Shown here: one piece after another, positions 19,717 through 22,398 of the stretch
Layout: the number at the start of each line of letters is the position of its first letter
Numbering within the stretch: the stretch's first letter is position 1
DNA from: a virus
Reading direction: 5' to 3' (one strand)
Length of the DNA: 22,398 nucleotides
Virus record (IMG/VR): IMGVR_UViG_3300009537_000198
Coordinates: 1-22,398 of that record
Notes under the pieces: model-generated
Databases searched by the model: none
The model's input: only the letters and a program-made list of their open reading frames with translations
Told to the model about the DNA's origin: nothing
Made by a program: the position numbers and the translations under genes

Positions 19717-21882
19717 ATGCCAATAGTAGAAGAAAATTTAGTACAAGCGTATATTTTGCAGGATTATTTTGTAGATAAAGATACCAGTGAAGCGTTAACA
19801 GCAGGCATTGTAACTTTATATAAAGATAATGATCGTCAAGTATTAAAAAATTGGTATTATTTGGATGGCACCTATGGTGATTACAAATTTAAAGCATTAC
19901 CAAATCCGCTTACATTAAGTTCAATTGGGACCATTGTTGATGACAACGGAAATAATGTCATTCCTTTTTATTATCCATTTGCTGAGGATTCTCCAAGTAC
20001 GCCAGAGGCATATTACATAACTATTGATAGTTCTTCAGGACAACGACAATTTACAGTTCAGAATTTCCCTGCCGTGCCTGATGAACGTCAAGATAGTGTG
20101 GTAGCGAATTATCAAAACTTAATAATTAATAATAGATTTTGGAGAAATATTACTAAAACTAAAGGAAATAAACAGCCACAATCGACAGATTTAACAAATC
20201 AAACCAATTTAGTCGTGTGTCCGAGTGCGCATGATGGGTTTAATGAGCCGGATATGCGCTTTAAAAAAGCAATTACAGGGGGTGTAGATACATTAACATT
20301 CAAACAATTTGAATCTGGCGCAGATTCATTTCAAGGGGGCGCACGTCCTGAATATTATTTAAATCATATTTGTACAACACAAACTGCCAATGATTCAAAT
20401 AAATATTATCAAATACCTATTTCTTTACATTTAAAAACCTTAGATGATATTGATGCCTCTTTAACTATTTGGGCACGTTCTGGAAATGTTAATGTAAATA
20501 ATAAAATTACCTTAGCAATTTATAAATTTTTAGGTTCCGATGTTGGGACATCTACCGCGATTACAATTCCAGATAGCCAACTTACTTTATCTACTGAATG
20601 GAGAAAATTTCATAGAACATTTAAATTTCCATCGACAAGTGGGTTAGATTTGCCTAGTAATACTGGTGATGATGCATACTTTTTAAGAATAGAATTACCG
20701 GAAGAATTAGATTTTAATATTGATTTTTGTTTACCCTCCCTTTATTTAAGCGATGATGTTCCTACTAATGAATTTCAAACTTATGATCAAATTGATCCAT
20801 TTATTAATGGATTCAGAACAGGCGATGTTAGATCATCATTAAATTTTCAAGGTGAAGGATGGGTTTCGGCAAATGGCGGAACAATTGGTAATTTTGCTTC
20901 AAATGGTACAGCAAGGAATAATGTTGATACATGGCCTTTGTTTAGAGATTTATATTTAAAAGTTCCAGATTTATATGCGCCTGTTAGTGGAGGGCGAGCA
21001 GGATCAACCGAAACAGATGCAAAAAATGATTTTATTGCTAATAAAAAAATGACATTACCTCTAAGTTTAGCGCAAGTATTAATGGGTTCTTCGCCAACAT
21101 TTGAAACTGATATTGAATTTACAGTTAATATTACCACCTCAGCATCAACCACAATTAATACGGGTGCTCGCACAGAAAGTGTTACATTTACAGATATTGG
21201 AGATCTATTAAAGGGCGATATTGCACAAGTAGATACCACTATGTATGGTTTAACTGCCAATACTAATTATTTTGTAAGAGTAATAGCAGCAAATGAATTA
21301 GCATTTTATGAGAGTTTATTTAATGCAACTACCGATAATGATCGGATTGTAATTACTGGTCCTTATTCGTCTGCAATAAATCTTAGAAATACTGATTTAT
21401 CTATTACATTATCGTCTGCGCCTTCTCAAACTTTATTAACTGGAACTCCTATTATATTTAATCAGGTTGGAACATTACCAAATAATTTAAGCACGGCAGA
21501 GATTTATTATATTAGTAGTAGATCTACTAGTCTCACTAAATACAAAATATCTCGAAGTTATGAAAATGCGGTAAATGGCTATAGTGTGAATTTTTATACT
21601 TTGGGTACTGGCGCAAACACACTGCAAAGTTCTATTGGCGCAAGTACAGGTGAATCTGACCATCAATTGACTGTAGCTGAATTAGCCGAACATACGCATA
21701 CATTCACAGCAGATCAAGAATATTTTGAATTCTTAGGCGCTGGCCCTCCTCCAGCATTAGGTGGTCCAACCGTTACATATAATAATACTAAGCCATCTGG
21801 TACCACAGATGCTACGGGTAAAAATGCAGTTCATAATAATATCCAAAGATCGGCATTTGTAAATATGTTTATTAAGCTTTAA
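19717..21882 (+). CDS. Tail fibre / receptor-binding protein with collar-like C-terminus
   Basis: A 721-residue beta-rich protein. The N-terminal part (1-130; YILQDYFVDKDTSEALTAG, then VTLYKDND) looks like a virion-attachment domain. The middle (about 195-355) has a jelly-roll-like pattern compatible with carbohydrate binding. The C-terminal tip has DHQLTVAELAEHTHTF (residues 648-663) and ends NNIQRSAFVNMFIKL. The combination of an H.LT..E...HTHT stretch and a terminal NN.Q.....MFIKL is typical of phage tail collar and fibre tips, where His residues can bind metal. The SD is AAGGAAG with a short spacer. It is the probable host-recognition protein. The exact receptor is unknown. Confidence 0.72.
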   Translation: MPIVEENLVQAYILQDYFVDKDTSEALTAGIVTLYKDNDRQVLKNWYYLDGTYGDYKFKALPNPLTLSSIGTIVDDNGNNVIPFYYPFAEDSPSTPEAYYITIDSSSGQRQFTVQNFPAVPDERQDSVVANYQNLIINNRFWRNITKTKGNKQPQSTDLTNQTNLVVCPSAHDGFNEPDMRFKKAITGGVDTLTFKQFESGADSFQGGARPEYYLNHICTTQTANDSNKYYQIPISLHLKTLDDIDASLTIWARSGNVNVNNKITLAIYKFLGSDVGTSTAITIPDSQLTLSTEWRKFHRTFKFPSTSGLDLPSNTGDDAYFLRIELPEELDFNIDFCLPSLYLSDDVPTNEFQTYDQIDPFINGFRTGDVRSSLNFQGEGWVSANGGTIGNFASNGTARNNVDTWPLFRDLYLKVPDLYAPVSGGRAGSTETDAKNDFIANKKMTLPLSLAQVLMGSSPTFETDIEFTVNITTSASTTINTGARTESVTFTDIGDLLKGDIAQVDTTMYGLTANTNYFVRVIAANELAFYESLFNATTDNDRIVITGPYSSAINLRNTDLSITLSSAPSQTLLTGTPIIFNQVGTLPNNLSTAEIYYISSRSTSLTKYKISRSYENAVNGYSVNFYTLGTGANTLQSSIGASTGESDHQLTVAELAEHTHTFTADQEYFEFLGAGPPPALGGPTVTYNNTKPSGTTDATGKNAVHNNIQRSAFVNMFIKL

Positions 21883-21939
21883 GGATAATTGATATACAAT
21901 ATAAACAACCAGGATGGTTAAACTCACAAGGATGTGAAA

Positions 21940-22320
21940 ATGGCTGAAAAAGAATTACATTTTGGGCGCGATAATCAAGGTTATGTAGCGTATGCGCCTC
22001 AACCTGCAGAAATTATGTATAGTGCAACCTTAGTTAATGGGGCTGCAAAATCAATTAATATTCCACTTTCCCATGAAAAATGGATTATTGCGTTTGCTTC
22101 GCAACCAGGTACAAATATATTTGTAGATTTTACGGGTATTACTGCCGCCCAACCTGCGGGTTCAAGTTTTGCTGCTACTACAAGTACATTAAATCCAGGC
22201 GCAAGATTAGTGGATTCAAAGGATAATAAAGGCGTTCAAAAATCTATTAGCGTACTTACCAATAATGCAACTGCAGAAGTTGTTATTGAGTTTTATGTTG
22301 CTCCTCAGGAAGGTGGTTAA
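21940..22320 (+). CDS. 126-residue putative virion protein
   Basis: A GTG at 21934 is in frame, but ATG 21940 has AAGGA (21928-21932) at 7-base spacing, the same layout as the portal gene. The product (MAEKELHFGRDNQGYVAYAP...) is beta-rich and small. It has the composition of a tip, collar or decoration subunit and no cysteines. It follows the fibre gene and overlaps the next gene by one base. No family is recognised. Confidence 0.55.
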   Translation: MAEKELHFGRDNQGYVAYAPQPAEIMYSATLVNGAAKSINIPLSHEKWIIAFASQPGTNIFVDFTGITAAQPAGSSFAATTSTLNPGARLVDSKDNKGVQKSISVLTNNATAEVVIEFYVAPQEGG

Positions 22321-22398
22321 TGAGATCTAATGATAAAGATTTTCAATTTGGTGTAAATTATGCTTTTTCTACTGATTCTATATTTAAACAAAGGAATG
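22320..22398 (+). CDS. Start of another structural-region gene (partial)
   Basis: ATG 22320 shares one base with the upstream TAA (TAATG), and the frame is open to the window edge for 26 codons (MRSNDKDFQFGVNYAFSTDS...). Too short to identify. The coupling junction and open frame support a real gene. Confidence 0.5.
   Translation, partial: MRSNDKDFQFGVNYAFSTDSIFKQRN

Noticed and set aside
1-22398. tRNA genes, CRISPR arrays, insertion sequences and attachment sites
   Set aside because: No cloverleaf-like segments with a conserved T-arm, regularly spaced repeats, transposase genes or integrase-linked repeats were seen on reading both strands.

Overview
This window is the rightward-transcribed late (structural) region of an AT-rich tailed bacteriophage or prophage with a P22-like (short-tailed, podovirus-type) virion module. 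All supportable genes lie on the + strand. The portal, scaffold, coat, gp4-like and gp10-like proteins follow the P22 order. Sigma-70-like promoter elements and strong Shine-Dalgarno (SD) sites point to a bacterial host, probably a low-GC member of the Pseudomonadota; the host genus cannot be read from this sequence.

Layout. (1) 1-524: end of a probable lysis gene, then a three-transmembrane holin. (2) 622-1316: a CxxCxGxG zinc protein and a small terminase subunit. (3) 1316-3127: a cassette of about eleven very small, mostly overlapping genes lying between the terminase subunits. They include a ribbon-helix-helix regulator, membrane peptides, a cysteine-rich micro-protein and a Lar-like zinc ribbon. 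(4) 3131-5524: the large terminase, interrupted by an intein immediately after the last catalytic aspartates of its nuclease. (5) 5514-8979: portal protein and small accessory genes. (6) 9001-9702: a putative structural protein, then a strong terminator, a promoter and a structured leader with a repeated sequence. (7) 9928-12919: scaffold, coat protein and a putative decoration protein, closed by a second terminator. (8) 12978-16495: gp4-like tail adaptor and gp10-like tail hub, separated by an inserted endonuclease VII-like HNH gene. (9) 16497-22398: a small unknown protein, three likely DNA-ejection proteins, a large tail-fibre protein with a collar-like tip, a small protein and the start of another gene.

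The most unusual system is in the terminase. An HNH homing-endonuclease gene (4777-5325) with its own SD, start and stop sits inside the intein coding sequence in the -1 reading frame. The intein/terminase frame nevertheless stays open through all of it. The DNA between the two splicing halves of the intein therefore appears to encode two proteins at once. The SD of this nested gene lies in a 12-bp hairpin. The unrelated endonuclease VII-like gene at 13795 has the same arrangement in a 14-bp perfect hairpin that reaches its start codon. Both selfish endonucleases thus appear to be translationally gated in a way known from T4 homing endonucleases and T4 gene 49.

The genes form a packaging (TerS, TerL, portal), capsid assembly (scaffold, coat, decoration), tail assembly (gp4, gp10) and DNA ejection/host recognition pathway. 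Mobile endonucleases sit in or beside two essential steps. No tRNA genes, CRISPR arrays, insertion sequences or attachment sites were found. The longest stretch lacking a main gene is 9703-9927, and it holds the terminator, promoter and leader.
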